From Colius striatus (Eukaryota; Chordata; Aves; Coliiformes; Coliidae): a DNA stretch of 64,000 bases. The stretch lies in NCBI RefSeq assembly GCF_028858725.1, contig NC_084769.1:13579501-13643500 (forward strand), written 5' to 3'. Made by a program: the position numbers and the translations under genes. Below, in pieces: positions 25,431 to 38,245 of the stretch (positions are counted from its first letter, which is position 1; the number at the start of each line of letters is the position of its first letter). The notes below the pieces were generated by a model, which was not told the origin of the DNA, searched no databases, and saw nothing but the letters and a program-made list of their open reading frames with translations.

Positions 25431-28400
25431 TCTTGGTTGAAGCCTTGATGGTACCAGCATTGTCTCACGCATTACACAATGAAAAGAGAAGCTCTCGTGA
25501 CTGTCCGAAAACTGTGTCCAAAGAGCTGCTGTGCCTCCAGTATATTCATGTGGTCTTTTAAGTGTCCCACATAACTGGTTTCTACCCTGTCTTGCTCCAT
25601 CTCCTGCTTCCTGACAGCTCATACCCAGCTGTCCTTCACTGTACATGTCCTTGAGCACACTGTGAAGGCTGCAGGTGTTTGGAGCCTGCTGTCACGCATT
25701 GTGCTTTATGTCTTAGGAGTCTTCAGTTGTCCATCCTACCTGGGTGATGCAGCTTGGCATTTCTGAGTCACTAAGCTCAGACCTACTCCTGCTTTTTCTT
25801 CTGCTCTCTGCTACACGTCATGTGATGCCCATAACTGTCTCTCCCACTGAACTTTCAGTAAAAAAAGATTTTTCTGAGTACATACCACATTGCTCTTCAC
25901 AGAAGTTTCATGTTCTCAGCCACAGAGCTGGATTTCTGCAGTCTGCACAGATGGAAGGAAAGCTCTGACTTCTCCACTGACGGCCCCTCCACCTGGAAGT
26001 GTTCCTCTCTCATTGCTGGTTGACTAGCTTGGACAAAGGCTACTTCCCTTGTAGCTGAAAGAAAAGCAACCTTATACACAAGTTGATAAACCAAACCAAA
26101 CAGCCTCAGAACAACAGCTCCGAGATACAGTAGGAAAACTCAAAATAACTGCAACTCACTCCTCACAGGTTTCTCTGTGAGACAGAAGTTGAACTAAGGC
26201 AGCTTGTAAGAGCAAATAGGTCACATGAAAGAGCAAATTTTCAGGCCTGAGCGTTTGAGAAACCATTTTTAAGAGAGACCAGATCAGGCTCATATTTTTT
26301 ATCACTGGCCCATATGAGCAACTTCACTCCTGTCTTGCAGCTGGGAGTTGCAAATATCAGCAGTGACCACCCCACCGGGCCAGTGAAAGCAGCCCACACC
26401 ACTGGCAGTGGCACTAGGCCAGGACAACTTTCCTTTAAAAAAATGGCATGTCTTGCCCAGAGGGAACACCTCAAAGCCCCAGGAACCTGGGGCAATTGTG
26501 ACCAGAGAGGCCTCATGTTTCATTTCTTCTCACATTGCCAGATTGGCATGTCTACACTTTCCTCATCCCTGCTACTTGTCTTTTTGGCCCCTATACTGCT
26601 GGCCAGACCTAGGTAAAGAGCAACACAGCCTCATCTTGCAGCTCAACTAAGCTGCTACACTCATCTGCCTCCAGCATAAATCCCTCTGAGGACAGAATTA
26701 GCTGAATCCTTTTTTGAGGTCACCAAGATGTTTCTTGGCCAAAGTTTCAGCCTTTGGGCTAGTTTTGCCCATCAGTGCCATCTCCCTGTGCTTTCTTTAG
26801 CCATGAGAAATAGTAAGTTCAAAATCTGACATCTTAAGTAAAACAAACCACCACCAAAAGAAGCATACAGCTTGAGGACTGGCCTCAAGACCTTTCCTGG
26901 CTTAATTGTATGGGATGGTCCTAGGTGACAGTGTGGTGACAAAACCCTTGAAGGAGTCTGATTTTGCTGATAAGGGAGTTTTGTCAGATGGATGCAGCAG
27001 AATGAGGAGCAGAAGGTGAAAGGCACAGGAAGGGTGAGGAACAGCCCTTTGCAGAGGAAAGGTAGCTACAAAGTTCAGGAGGATCTCCACCTGGAGAAGA
27101 TGGGAAGGAATGGCCATTTGCCAAGGAAGTGGGAACCTCAGGGTAACAGTCCTGTTGTCAGAGCACCTCAGTGGCTGGTTCTCCAACCCCATCCTTGTGT
27201 TCACCTTCCTCCTTCATGATACCATTACAGTTTGGCTTTTCCACCTTTCACTTGTTTTTCCCCTCTTGGCACAGCCAAAGCACTCTTCTTGGGTCCTCAC
27301 ATGTGCCAGGAGGGCCCTGCAGTGATAGAGCTAATAAGACAAATTATGGTGCCTCACTTGCACTATTTATGCTTGAGGAGAAACTTCTTTAGTTTTCGGC
27401 ATGATACCCAGTTCGGTTCATTTGAGGATTTTTTTTCTGAGTAGTTTTCATTTAATCTAATAGAGAGAGCACTGATGCATGTACAACAAGGCCAAGTTTA
27501 CAGCTGCAGCCCCCTGATGTCTGTGCAGTTATTTTTTTATTCAAAATCACCAATGTATTTTTTTAGTAGTAGCAAAAATGTTTGAAATATGTTAAATAAA
27601 CCTCCTCCCCTTCATCCATGGGGTTTATTCTGAGAGGAGAAAAAGCCCCCTTTGTTCACCAGTTGTGCTCCCAAATGATCCATTTCTGAGCCTACTGAAT
27701 TCTGCTGAAACATCTGTGGACCAGTGCTTTGCCTGAAGTACCTTGTGTCAGCACTGAAAGAAGGTCTAGGGAAAATGCTTTACCTTAGCTAATCTCATTG
27801 CAACACAGTACAATACTTTGTGTGTTAGCCCGAATAATTTCAAACACCACCAGCAATGTGGTTTTTCCTGTTATGAGGAGGAATGATGCCAATCTAAAAG
27901 GCCTTTAGCCCCTGACTTGATTTGACACCTTCATCGTTCTGTAAGATCTGCTCAATCCCAATTTCTCAGAAGTGGAAAAAACTTTGTAGGAAGAGCAGGG
28001 TGGAAAACAACTCCTTGTGGGCTCCTTGGAGACTAGACCTTTTCTGGTACTGATTCACCCACTGTGAAGCCAGCCCAGCTCTCTGAATATTTATGCTTTA
28101 AAAAGTGTAAATGACAGTTAAAACTCTAAGGAAGAAGTGTACTGATAATAATTTAGCTGAAAATCCTTTTGATGCCACTTTTGCAAGGTGACTTTTGGAA
28201 TTCATGCCTCAGCCCCACACTCTTCTAAATTCAAGGTTTAGGTTTGGAAGGCTTTTAGGCAAAACTTCCTGAGGCTTTATTAGTATTTGTTAAATTTTGG
28301 GAAGGCTTTTTGAATGGGGTCAGATTTAAAATCTCCCTCTTAATTTGGGCAACTACAGGCCACGCTTTTTTAAGTGTTCATAGGCCAAAAAGCTGGATTT

Positions 28401-28850
28401 CATCTCTAAGAAAAGCCTTCTCAACTACTTTGGCATCACTGGTGCTTTCAACACCTAGACCACTGCTGATCTGTTAAAAATGCTCTCACTTACTTCCAGT
28501 TAGTAATGGAAATGCTGGGACCTCCTTTTTTCCCTCCAACTAGATAGAAACCTTCACCTGGCTCAGGCCCAATTTCTGTTCCCTGAAAACATTTCTCATA
28601 TTCACTGACAGATCTCCTGACATTGCTAAGACAGGTAATCATTTCCTGAGAGCTCCTCAAGCAAGGTGAGACCTGTTCAGTTCTTGGATGGCTGCTAACA
28701 AGGGAAACTCACTGGCCTGCAGGTAACAATCACCATTTGGAGCACCCTCCCCAGCTGGCGCTGGTGTTACAGGGGTGCAGCTTCTTGGACTGCAGAGCAA
28801 AACCCATTTTCTCACCCCTCCTTAAGATCTCCCAGATACGGTAACGCCGC
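25431..28850. other. Intergenic, nothing recognised
   Basis: No exon with splice context, no CR1 and no tandem repeat seen. Open frames up to 100 codons are scattered and overlap on both strands, as expected by chance. Confidence 0.5.
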
Positions 28851-29050
28851 CCACTCTCAGCGTGCCTGGAGTGATGTTTAATCCTCTGTGCATTTCATGT
28901 AACGCTATCGAATTTCACTTATCGTCATTATTGATGAGTGACACAGAGGTGAAACCACTCACATCGAGACATTTTGCTCAAAAAACCCCCACCAAACCAC
29001 AAAGGACAAAAAAGTTTAATCCATCATTTTTCAGTGAGTTGAGATGCTTT
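28851..29050. promoter_or_regulatory. Candidate conserved noncoding block
   Basis: Repeat-free stretch with words such as cgaatttcacttatcgtcat and attattgatgagtgacac that look constrained. CpGs are retained within AT-rich surroundings, which is unusual here. Provisional. Confidence 0.3.
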
Positions 29051-30600
29051 GCTCAGATGCCAGTCAGATGGGTAAGTGCAGCAGGCAGGTAACATCTCAG
29101 AGGGCTGCTTTGCCAGCTGGCAAGTGGGACCAATAAAGCCACCTGGAGGTTTCCAGGTTGTTGCTATACAGTAACAGCGGGCAGAGAGGGAGAAGCACGT
29201 TTGTTTCCTACAGCTTGGCTGAGCTGCAGCGGCTGGGAGTGCCTCTGCTGTGAGCTCTGCAGCCAAAGGCAGGATGCTGGCGTTGCCAAAGGGTGAGGCA
29301 GCCCACCTACAGACTGCTGCAGGCCTGAGGCTGCTTTGCCTCTCTGAGCCTGCTGCAAAGCCATCCCAGCTCTGTTCCTCGGTCGCATCGCTGCTGCTGT
29401 TGTTTCCCTCTGAGCGGGTAGCTGAAGCCCTCCGGGTGCTGTACGCACACCATGCTGCCTTTTCAGGCTGCTTGCATGGTTTAGCAGGCAGAAGAGGTTA
29501 CAGAGCTAAAACTGGTTCTTTTGTACCCAAAAACCTTTTATGTGAAGCTCTACAGATGTAAACTCTTCAAAACTAGATCCCTCATACCCACAGAAACATC
29601 ACTTCTTTGTTTTGCTTTCGTCACAGCCAGTAACTCCTCACAGTCCCTGAAATTTTGTAGATGAAAGACACACTGGGAAACACAAAATCAGGAAGAAAAT
29701 TATCCTTGCTTTGTCCAGAGTTTTGCTTCTTTCCCCGCTGCCATCCTCACTTCATTTGATCTATTTTAACCACGGTAGCACAAACTCTGGTGCTTTGGCC
29801 AACATCCAGCTGTGAAATGTGTGCTTGTCTTCTGCATGATTCCCTCTGCAGGTGTTGGGAAAGCTGTTCCCCATGCTCCTGAATAAAAAAATGCAACCAT
29901 CTGTCCGTCACACCCTGGGAGGAAGGATGGTTGTATGGGCAAAGCACTCTGGGGTCCTTCCCAAAGAAGAGCAGAAGAGGCTTAGCGACAGGGGAGAGAG
30001 AGAGTGGTTGTGAAGGTTGTCTTTACCTGTAGGCTTTCTGTAAAGTGAATGAAGACAGAAGGGGAAAGAGACACTCCTTTAAAAGACATTCAGAGCATCA
30101 GACCAAGATCCTGCATTTAAAGCAGTCCTTCCTTAAACTTCCTTTCTGTATGGAGGGTCACCTGGGCTGTATTTATTAAGAATTTTGACCAGCCAGAGCA
30201 ACCTAGACCAAAGATTTAGGTAGCCCCATGCACTGTTTCCTGGAGCAGGAGCTGTCTTTCGGGGTGTGTTTCCATGCCTGCCCCTCCTTGCTCATACCAC
30301 CCTGCAAATGATGGTAAAGGTGTGACGGCAAGACAGCCTCTGATGGACAGACATAGCAGCCACAGAGCCTGCCTTTCGGTAAGCCATTGATACTTAGAGA
30401 GACATTTCCAGCAAGTGCACTGTAGTTCAGTGCAGCAGCTCTTTCAAAGTTGACAGCAGGCAGGCCATCATGCCCCCTACATATCTGCCTGACAGGTCAG
30501 TGCAGGGAAAATGGAAATAGGGAGGGGAAGGGGCCTGTGTAATGAATCAGAGGTGCTAGTGCAATTGAGGGAAGCTACAGTAGTCACAAACCTTCAGGGT
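29051..30600. other. Intergenic, nothing firm
   Basis: A GC-richer patch at about 29180-29470 has open frames on both strands (up to 103 codons), but the products are low-complexity (A, S and L rich) and match no family I know. Confidence 0.5.
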
Positions 30601-31740
30601 GTGTGAAGGCATCACTTTGTTCTTTTTTAATTTTATTTTTGTTTTTACAGCAAACATATTTAATATAGCCATTTCAATTTTTACATGAGACATAAATCAA
30701 GGAGAAATAAGTATATTGGCCACAACATAGGTTGTTTTGTAGCTTCTAAATTTCTTAAGTGTTAGGTCATTTTACTTACAAGTTAAATAGCTGTCTGCAA
30801 GAGGCCTTGGTTGGTCATAAATTGTCCTTCCAATAATATAAAACACACCATTTATTTACAACACATATGCTCTTCCAAGTAGATCCAACAGCTCATAAAG
30901 AACAAGAGCTCCTATGTCATCCCTACTGAGGCCACTGCAATAAAGAGCCATTGGAATGACTCTGCACTCGCTAAGTGCAATCAGATCCAGCAACAGTAGC
31001 TTTTATGGGCTTTTTGTCCCCTCCAGGAAAGCCTGAGATATTAGTGCAATATTAAAGAGGTGTGATGGTTTTACACAGAGTGGTCTCTTACTCTTCCTAT
31101 GCTCCCATCGGTTTTGGGAGTGGAGTGAGGTTAACGCTCACCAAAGAGGGTCAGAATCAGCCCTGTTAGGATGGTTTGTTTTCATAAGGGATAAGACTGA
31201 TTAAAAAGGTTAATTGAATATTATGCAGCTGCCATAGTAATATAAACTCCAGGCTCTGGCTTATAAACAATGTTTGTTGCAGAAGGGTTATTACCTGCTT
31301 ACAATTGGAGCAACGAGCCTTTTGATCCCTGTTTATTCCAGGATGGCCGAACAAGTGAAAGTGCACATGCTGGTACATGACCTCGAGTGGGCTCCTAGGA
31401 AATCTTAGCCCAGTTTAAGCAATAAATGTGTTCTTACACAGGCAGAGGTGTGCCCTGATCCAACTCTGAAGTGAAATATCAGCTAAAAGCTGCATTTAAT
31501 CTAAATTAGGAACCCACTTTAAATGTTTGAAGTAGAAAAGCAGTAGAAGCTGATCTGATTCTCCAAAGCCTTTTGTCAATAAAAATCTCTGAACAATTTC
31601 CTTTTAATAATATCACTGCATTTTTTAAATAAAAGTGGTTTCTGTAGTTCTTGGACAGGTCTGAGGGGTGTGATTATTTATCTAATTGATTTGCAGACTA
31701 ACAGGATCATTAACACATTAATCAACATCTTGTCCACTGT
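30601..31740. promoter_or_regulatory. AT-rich blocks, candidate regulatory or alternative 3' end
   Basis: Three AT-rich, repeat-free patches lie at about 30620-30780, 31190-31340 and 31490-31740. They contain words such as ggttaattgaatattatgca and gattatttatctaattgatt. A minus-strand AATAAA near 30635 could also be a very distal GLI2 poly(A) signal. No coding potential is seen. Confidence 0.3.
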
Positions 31741-32213
31741 CTCAACCTAAGAGAGTGAGGGTGGTTCTATTGGTGCAAGAGACACGCAGGAGCATGGAAT
31801 TCATCTCACCTGACTGGAGAAGTTATATAAATGTAAGCTGACTGCATGGGGTCTCTCTGTAATTGATGAGGAGAGTGACATGTGTTTTCTGGAGGAAAAT
31901 CCACCCCATCCTACTTGTCTAAACCAGGAAAGATTAATCCTGTCTTGGGATATGTCAAGCTCTTTCCACGGATTATGAGTGAACACTGATGATAGGGTAA
32001 GGATTTGTCCCAAACTTACCTGATTCTGCCAATCAGCTCAGCAGGGATCCTGCATGGAGGAAAATGAGGACATCTCCTTCAGCTGCTTCTGGATGAAACT
32101 GCTGGTTCACTTGCATCAAGTGTCACGACTCATTTACTGACCAAGTGCTTTGCTCAATGGCTGACTTTACTCCAAACTCTTTGCTGTGCTCACGAGGATC
32201 ACCTCTATACAGC
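31741..32213. other. Intergenic, nothing recognised
   Basis: No repeat, exon or distinctive motif seen. Confidence 0.5.
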
Positions 32214-32295
32214 TTCATAGAATCACAGAATGGTAGGGTTGGAAGGAATCTGTAGAGGTCATGTAGTCCAACCCCCCTGCAGAAGCAGGTCCACT
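32214..32295 (-). mobile_element. CR1 LINE 3' end fragment
   Basis: Plus strand reads catagaatcacagaatggta, then gggttggaaggaatctg and gtccaacccccctgcagaag, the reverse complement of the CR1 terminus. Confidence 0.88.
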
Positions 32296-32999
32296 TAGCT
32301 TCCCCTCCTTCCATTAAAGCTCCAACGCTGTTCACACCAACTCACCTCTAAGAAGCCAAGTTGAAAATCAGTGTTTTCAGTGGCTGAGATAAATCATGCT
32401 GCAGTCAAATTAAATCCTTCTCATTGACAGGCCGCACCAGACTCAAACTGGAACACATACCTCTTTCTCACCGTGTCTTTGCTTCCCATCACATACATAG
32501 TGGACAGATTACTTTCTCCTTTCTTCAAACCCACTTGTTGCTGTCATGGCCTGTCAGAGCTCTGTTAATCTGCCCTATTTATGTCTCCTTTTGAACACTG
32601 ACCAAGATAGTCAACAAGCCATTTTGCCATGACTCTTCTCATTGCCAAATTTCTCCAGCCCTTGCTTTGAACCCTACTCCTGTGCTATCCCTGCTGCACT
32701 GTCATCCTCCTTTAAACCAACTCTGCCAAGAGGCCAATGAAAGACACCTGAGCAGCTTGTCTGTGCTTGCTGCAGCACCTGGCTTCTCTGCCCCTTCTTC
32801 TGCCACCTCCATCCTATTGCTGACTGGAAGCTCCTCAAGGCAAGAAGCATTGCACATCCAGTGCAGTGGCTCCCACACCAGGCCAGTCCAGCTCCTCACC
32901 AGCTGATGTTCCTAAGCACCACCTATGTTGGTGTGGCAATGACAGACCAAGGCAGACCACCACTACCAATAGAAAGCAATAACAACAGGCACCAGGAAT
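32296..32999. other. Intergenic, immediately past proposed GLI2 3' end
   Basis: No gene or repeat recognised. The last 50 bases form the GU-rich stretch (minus strand) that supports the poly(A) site. Confidence 0.5.
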
Positions 33000-33016
33000 T
33001 ATGAAAAAAATTACTT

Positions 33017-33022
33017 TTTAAT
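33017..33022 (-). terminator. Candidate GLI2 poly(A) signal ATTAAA
   Basis: The minus strand reads ATTAAA here, a common variant signal. The following 20-60 bases on that strand are T-rich and then GT-rich (cctggtgcctgttgttattg), as expected of a downstream element. Cleavage would fall near 33000. Confidence 0.45.
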
Positions 33023-35445
33023 GTACAAAAGGTTTATATACAGGTTCAGCATGTTACCTCCGTTCTTATGATGTAGAAAACAGCTAAAAATGTTCTTAAG
33101 ATATAAATTTGACAGAACAATTCACCTACAGTACTTTTAGTAATGATATCTTCTATACATAATATATACAGTGCTGGAATGGTTATTATAATACTTTTTT
33201 TTCAGTAAATGAAGGAAGACCACCACTGGAAAGTCTGAGAAATCTCAAGCCATTGGAGATTTGGTTTTGCTTTTGTAATTGATCTTTTGCTAATGAGATA
33301 TCTGTGAAGAGGGACTCAGTAGCCATCGTTGCCCTACGCAGCTGTTGAAAAAATCAGATTAGCAGTTGAAGGACTCAACGAAAGCCCCATCCATCTCAGC
33401 ACAAGGGATGCCCAGTTGTACTCCAAGTGTCCAGGACAACATACACAATCCTAAAATATGTACTGACCCTCTTTTCATAAATGCAAAGGCAAGGGCAAGG
33501 TCAGTAACTGCAGGAGAATATATACAGTGGACTAGAAAGCAATCCCTTTAAACACAACTTTCATGGGAGACACAAACAAACAGCCAGGCACCTTGCCTTG
33601 CTTTCCTGTCCTCATGCACCCTGGACATTGGCAGGAGTCATGGGGGCCTCGAGAGGGGAAAAGCAGGGATGAAGGCATCCTGTGTACATCTTCTGCATTT
33701 GGGACAAGAACAGAGGGGATATGGGATGCTGAGCAGCACCTTCCTGCACCAGGCATATCCAGGGTTACCTGGCAGCTACCGCTGTCCCAACCCACTGCTG
33801 CCATTCATGGCTGCTGGTCTATCTGATATCACCAAGTTTGCCTAGAGGTAACACGTGGCATTTTCATGCCAGTCCCTGGTCGTTCTGGAAACAGTGAGTC
33901 TCACTTCAGTTTGTGCAGAAGGAAAGCAGGGACACCAGAAAGCACCTTTATAGGGGTGTTCCTGTCCTGTGCAGGGGACGGAGTCAGATGCAAGTGAGAA
34001 CGTCACATTGATAAGAGGGAGAGAAGGGAGATCAGAAGGAGAGAGAACAAAGCTCTGCAGATGCTTGTCCAGTCAAACTATGAGAACCTGGGAGGATGTC
34101 ATAGTTGTCCCCTGCCCTTCAACATATGGGTTACCAAGTACCTGATGCTATGAGAGTGGGAAGAGATGTCCTTGTACAATGCAGTCAGAAGTTAAGCAAG
34201 TACATGCACCACACCACCTCTACCCTTTTGTCTAGCAACAGCAAAAATAAATAATGCGACTAAGATTGACTTCAGTGCCAGGTGGGAACAGCCTGGAAAC
34301 AGCTGATTATTATTTCAAGCAGTTAAATTTTGGTGGAGAATTTGGCTTTGAGAGGCCCAGCTCCTCCCATCTCTTCCCCAAGGATGTTTCCAAGAGATTT
34401 GCACTATTTTGACTCGAATACCTGTTTTGAGACTATCCAGATGTTTGCCTACTCTGTAGACTGCAGGTGCAGCGCTGAACTGAACCAGACTGGGTACAAA
34501 GAGTAGCTATATACTGTAGTACAAAGCACTAGCCAAACTAACGGCCCAGGTCATCCACAGTATGTTTTTTTGGATACAGCAGCTCTTTTCATGCTGATTG
34601 AAGCTGTGGGACACATTAATGTAGCACTGGGTGCATGCCAACAAGCCTCCTTGCAGGGCAGGGTGTATTAGCTCATGCTTGGCTTCGCATCAGTGCAGCC
34701 ACGTGCCTGGAGTGTGCATGGAGCCCGGGCAGAGTCCTACACAGAGTGCATTACACAGGCAAACTCTGGCCAGATAAACCAGCTCCCACAGCGCTGCCAC
34801 AGCACAGATCAGGCTGAAATGATCACAGAACTCCCTCCATCACCATCGCTTTTGTAAGTGAGCACCTCAGCATGAAAAAAACCAACAGAAAGCTAAGGTG
34901 TTGCAAAGCTGCACAGGGATATGGTAATGTGTGCTTCAGAGATCTGACATGACAGACGCTCTCGGGGCCCCCGCAGAAAGTCACTGTGCTCACAGGGCGC
35001 AAAGTCAGGTGTGTGTGTGAGCCTGCATGCTGGAGCCTTCCTGCCACGGGGGATGATTTCCCAGTGATTGCTGTTCCCAGGCCTCTGCTCCACTCTGCAC
35101 ATGATATAAACCACGTTGTAAACACATCTGATCAAAGTGTGCGTTCACCTTTTATGTGTCTCATCAATATGTCTTTCCAATGTTTTCTCAGAAACACCAC
35201 TGTTTTTATAAATGTACATTTTATATATGCTTCTGGCAATACACTATATTTGATTTTTAAAGGAAGAGAGAGGCCTTGGCTACTTAACACTAAAGCATGG
35301 TAAGGCACTTTGCTGAGAAGCCGTTTGGAATCGAAGCTCTTTCCAAGGTATAAAGGTATTTATGGTATAAAACAATAGTGCTGGCAGAGGACTTGTTTGG
35401 AGACGTAACTAAACTCTACTCTCATCAGAGTAGAATAGTATGGCT

Positions 35446-35451
35446 TTTATT
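35446..35451 (-). terminator. Possible proximal poly(A) signal AATAAA
   Basis: The minus strand reads AATAAA about 435 nt after the stop codon. The downstream GT-rich element is less clear than for the distal site, so use is uncertain. Confidence 0.25.
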
Positions 35452-35885
35452 CTGATCAAAACCTCATCCTCCTGTTTCTTTCTGGGGTGGGCTGAAAATG
35501 GAAATTTTTGCACACATAACTAGCGGAAGGTGATGGGAAACGCTATTTACAGGGCTGCTGGGGAGGAAGGGCTTCATCTCTAACCACACTCATCGTGCTG
35601 TCTCCTAGCTTGGTGGTGATACCATTCAGTGCTCTGGGAAACCAAGCCAAAAAATAATACTAGAGGTGCACCCTCATGGTGCTAAACTGCCTCGTTATAG
35701 TTTACACAATCCTGTACAGAGACTTTAAAAAAATGTTCATTTTGAATCCCTTTAACATATTTAATGCTCATTTAAAAACCCCCCACCCTACTCTATTGAA
35801 ACAGATTATTTTTTAAGAAGCACATTCATAAAACTGCTTCATGCAGAGAGCCCCTTGGATAGTGCTAAGGCCTTGTGCTTTACCG

Positions 35886-38245
35886 TTATGACATCATGTT
35901 TAGAAATTTACTCTCTTCTGCCAGCGTGGTTAGCATGGAGCTCATATCGCCTATTGCCATATTGCTTATCCCAGTGGGTATGGTGGGCAGTGTCAGAGAG
36001 TTTCGTGGAGTCGTCAGGCGAGAGGAGTTCTGGGAGAGGTTCTGCAGGATGCTGGGGCTCAGGGTTCCCGACATCAGGCTCGAATGATCCCCGTCGTCCA
36101 TGATGGCATCAAAATCTATCTGAGGCGGCTCGAGACCTTGCGAGTCCACCGTGCTGGACACCTGGTTGGTGCCTGGGGAAGGCAGGGCAGCCGGCTTGCT
36201 GCTCAGTACACACTGCTGCTGTCTGACCCGGCAGTCAGCCTGATTATCAAAGCTGCTGTTCTGTTCATACATGTGGATCTGACCATAATAGTACATCAGA
36301 TTGTTTTCCCTTGTGCCGTCCGCGCACTGCTGGGCTGGGGGTGCCGGCAACATGTCGCTGGGTCTTTTATGCATGGCCTCTGGTGCCTCCTGGCCTGGGC
36401 TGATGGTGCTTGTCTGGTGGGCAGTTCTCATGTAGCCCAGCTGCTGGATGGCACGCAGGCCTCGAGGCCTGTTGGCCGGGCTCGGCTCAGGTGGAGGACG
36501 AGGCTGGATCATGCCAGGTGGGTAGGACTGCGTGGCCGAGCCCAGCATGCTCTGCTGAGGCTCAAAGCTGGGCTGATTGGAGGTCATGATGGGCTGGTGA
36601 AAGGACTCCTGAGCCATGGGGAAGTTCAGGTGAGTTGGCTGAGATGAGTAGTTCTGCTGACTCGGTTCATGCATGACCTGGCCCAGCATTGTACGCTCAC
36701 TGTTGCTGCTGACCATTAAAGATGAGTCGGTTGCCATGTCCATTTGCTGAGGAGGAAGGTGGGGTCCAGACTTTGCTACCATGCTGCTACAAGAAGGAGA
36801 CATCTGATTTGGGTTGCCACTGATTGTACTCGGGCTCAGCATCTGATGAGGTTGGTTGTACCCTGTGTGCAAGCCCAGATCAGGGTTCATACCAGAGCCT
36901 AGGCTCATCTGCTGCTGCCGCATCTGCATGCAGTTCAGCCTTTGCCCATCCATGCCCATGTTTCTTTGCATAAAGCTCTGCTGTGTTACATTCATACTGT
37001 TCTCTGGCAACTGCATCTGCTGCTGGCTGTAGTTCTGGTATTGATTGAAGTTCTGCTTCTGCTGGACCACTGCTAGATTCCCTTGTGAAAAATGCTGCTT
37101 TGACTGATTTGACATAATATCAACTGTACCCGAGCTGACCTCGTTCCACTGGACGGGCATGTTATTTTTATTCATGTCTGAGGAACCATCAAAGCTCATG
37201 GGACACTCTGCCATCATGGGTCCCAAGTGGCTCATGTTTGCCTCAGCCACTGCCATCCTGCGCTGGCCGGGCAAGGCTGGAGGCTGCAGCTTCCCGCCTC
37301 CCTGGAAGCTTTGCATGTCATTGCTGTACCCCATGGAAGTGCTCTCGGCTGCCGTACCGTTGCTCTGCGATTTGATGTACTGCACCACATCATCTGGCAG
37401 CATAATGTCATCATCTCCAACGGGCGCCTCAGCCTCCCCAGACATGGCTTCCATGGCAATGTTTTCACTGATGCTCAGCGGCCGGGGCGAGTAGGTGTGT
37501 CGGGTGAGGCTTCCGTCTGAGCGCCCATAGCTCTGGAGGCTGTAATTCCTTCTGTCTGCAGCATGAGGAGGATGGAAGGGGTTCATGCTGTTGGTGCTGT
37601 TGAAGCGGTGAACTCGTGGGAGGGCCTGGGGGTCTGCAACAGGCTTCCTTACCGGGTCACTCGCCCGTCTGGTGCAGTTGCCTGGCACCTCGTGGGGAAA
37701 CGGTGCTGCTGGTGGGTAGCCATAGGTGTTACCATCGCTGCAACGCCGGGGGCCTGGTGGGAGGTGGATGGAGGGCAAGGTAGGATCTGGCCCATCCATA
37801 AGCGAAATCCTGTTCTTCAGGGTCATCCTCTCCATGTTGGGCAGGGGAGTCGGAGGAGGGCCCCCTGTGGCAGCAGCGTACTTGGCTTTCAGCCTGTAGT
37901 GCTGAGCTGGCGTGAGGTTCAGCAGGCCCGGCATCCCGCTGCACTGGCTCGCCTCGCTCGACCGGCGGGAGGCATCTGTTGAAATGGGGTCATAGGAGTC
38001 GGCAGAGCTCGTGTTGTTGGGCCGGTGCCCGAGCTGCGAGGCCTCGCTGGAGCGGCGGCTGGAGAAGTACGGGGAGATCCCCGACGACCTGCGGCTGACG
38101 GTGTAGGCGGAGCTGATGGTGCTCGTTGTGCTATCGCGGCGCTCGTTGAGTTGGTTCAGCATCGTAACCTCGTTGACAGACAGCTCCATTATTCTGGGAT
38201 TAGGCAGTGTAGCAGAAGTACCACCGCTGTTTTCTAGAATAGAGC
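35886..38245 (-). CDS. GLI2: GLI2 terminal coding exon: phosphorylation cluster and activation domain
   Basis: This exon contributes 2360 coding nt (residues 534-1318, stop TAA at 35888-35886), after the acceptor ctctctctcag. Six RRxS sites for PKA lie at S571, S587, S599, S629, S702 and S728. The first four sit in serine runs such as SRRSSGISP and SRRSSEAS that GSK3 and CK1 can extend, creating the βTrCP degron that drives partial processing or destruction of GLI2. Further on are the conserved LPDDVVQYIK and NMPVQWNEVSSGT blocks, a Q/M-rich stretch (about 910-1000) and the C-terminal activation segment FDAIMDDGD (1244-1252), before ESKFLNMMS. A long open frame on the plus strand at 36084-36647 is an antisense shadow. 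The length is slightly below the human equivalent. Confidence 0.98.

Larger units (their letters stand above)
33000..35885 (-). other. GLI2: Probable GLI2 3' untranslated region
   Basis: This stretch follows the stop codon directly and has no other plausible gene. It contains AT-rich blocks (about 33000-33300 and 35150-35450), no CR1 copy that I can recognise, and ends at a good poly(A) arrangement near 33000. A 3' UTR of about 2.9 kb is plausible for GLI2. A possible shorter form would use a minus-strand AATAAA at 35451-35446. The boundaries are inferred and need transcript data. Confidence 0.5.

Noticed and set aside
36084..36647. 187-codon plus-strand open frame opposite the GLI2 last exon
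   Set aside because: It is the antisense of a strongly coding exon. The conserved signal belongs to the minus strand, and the translated product resembles nothing.
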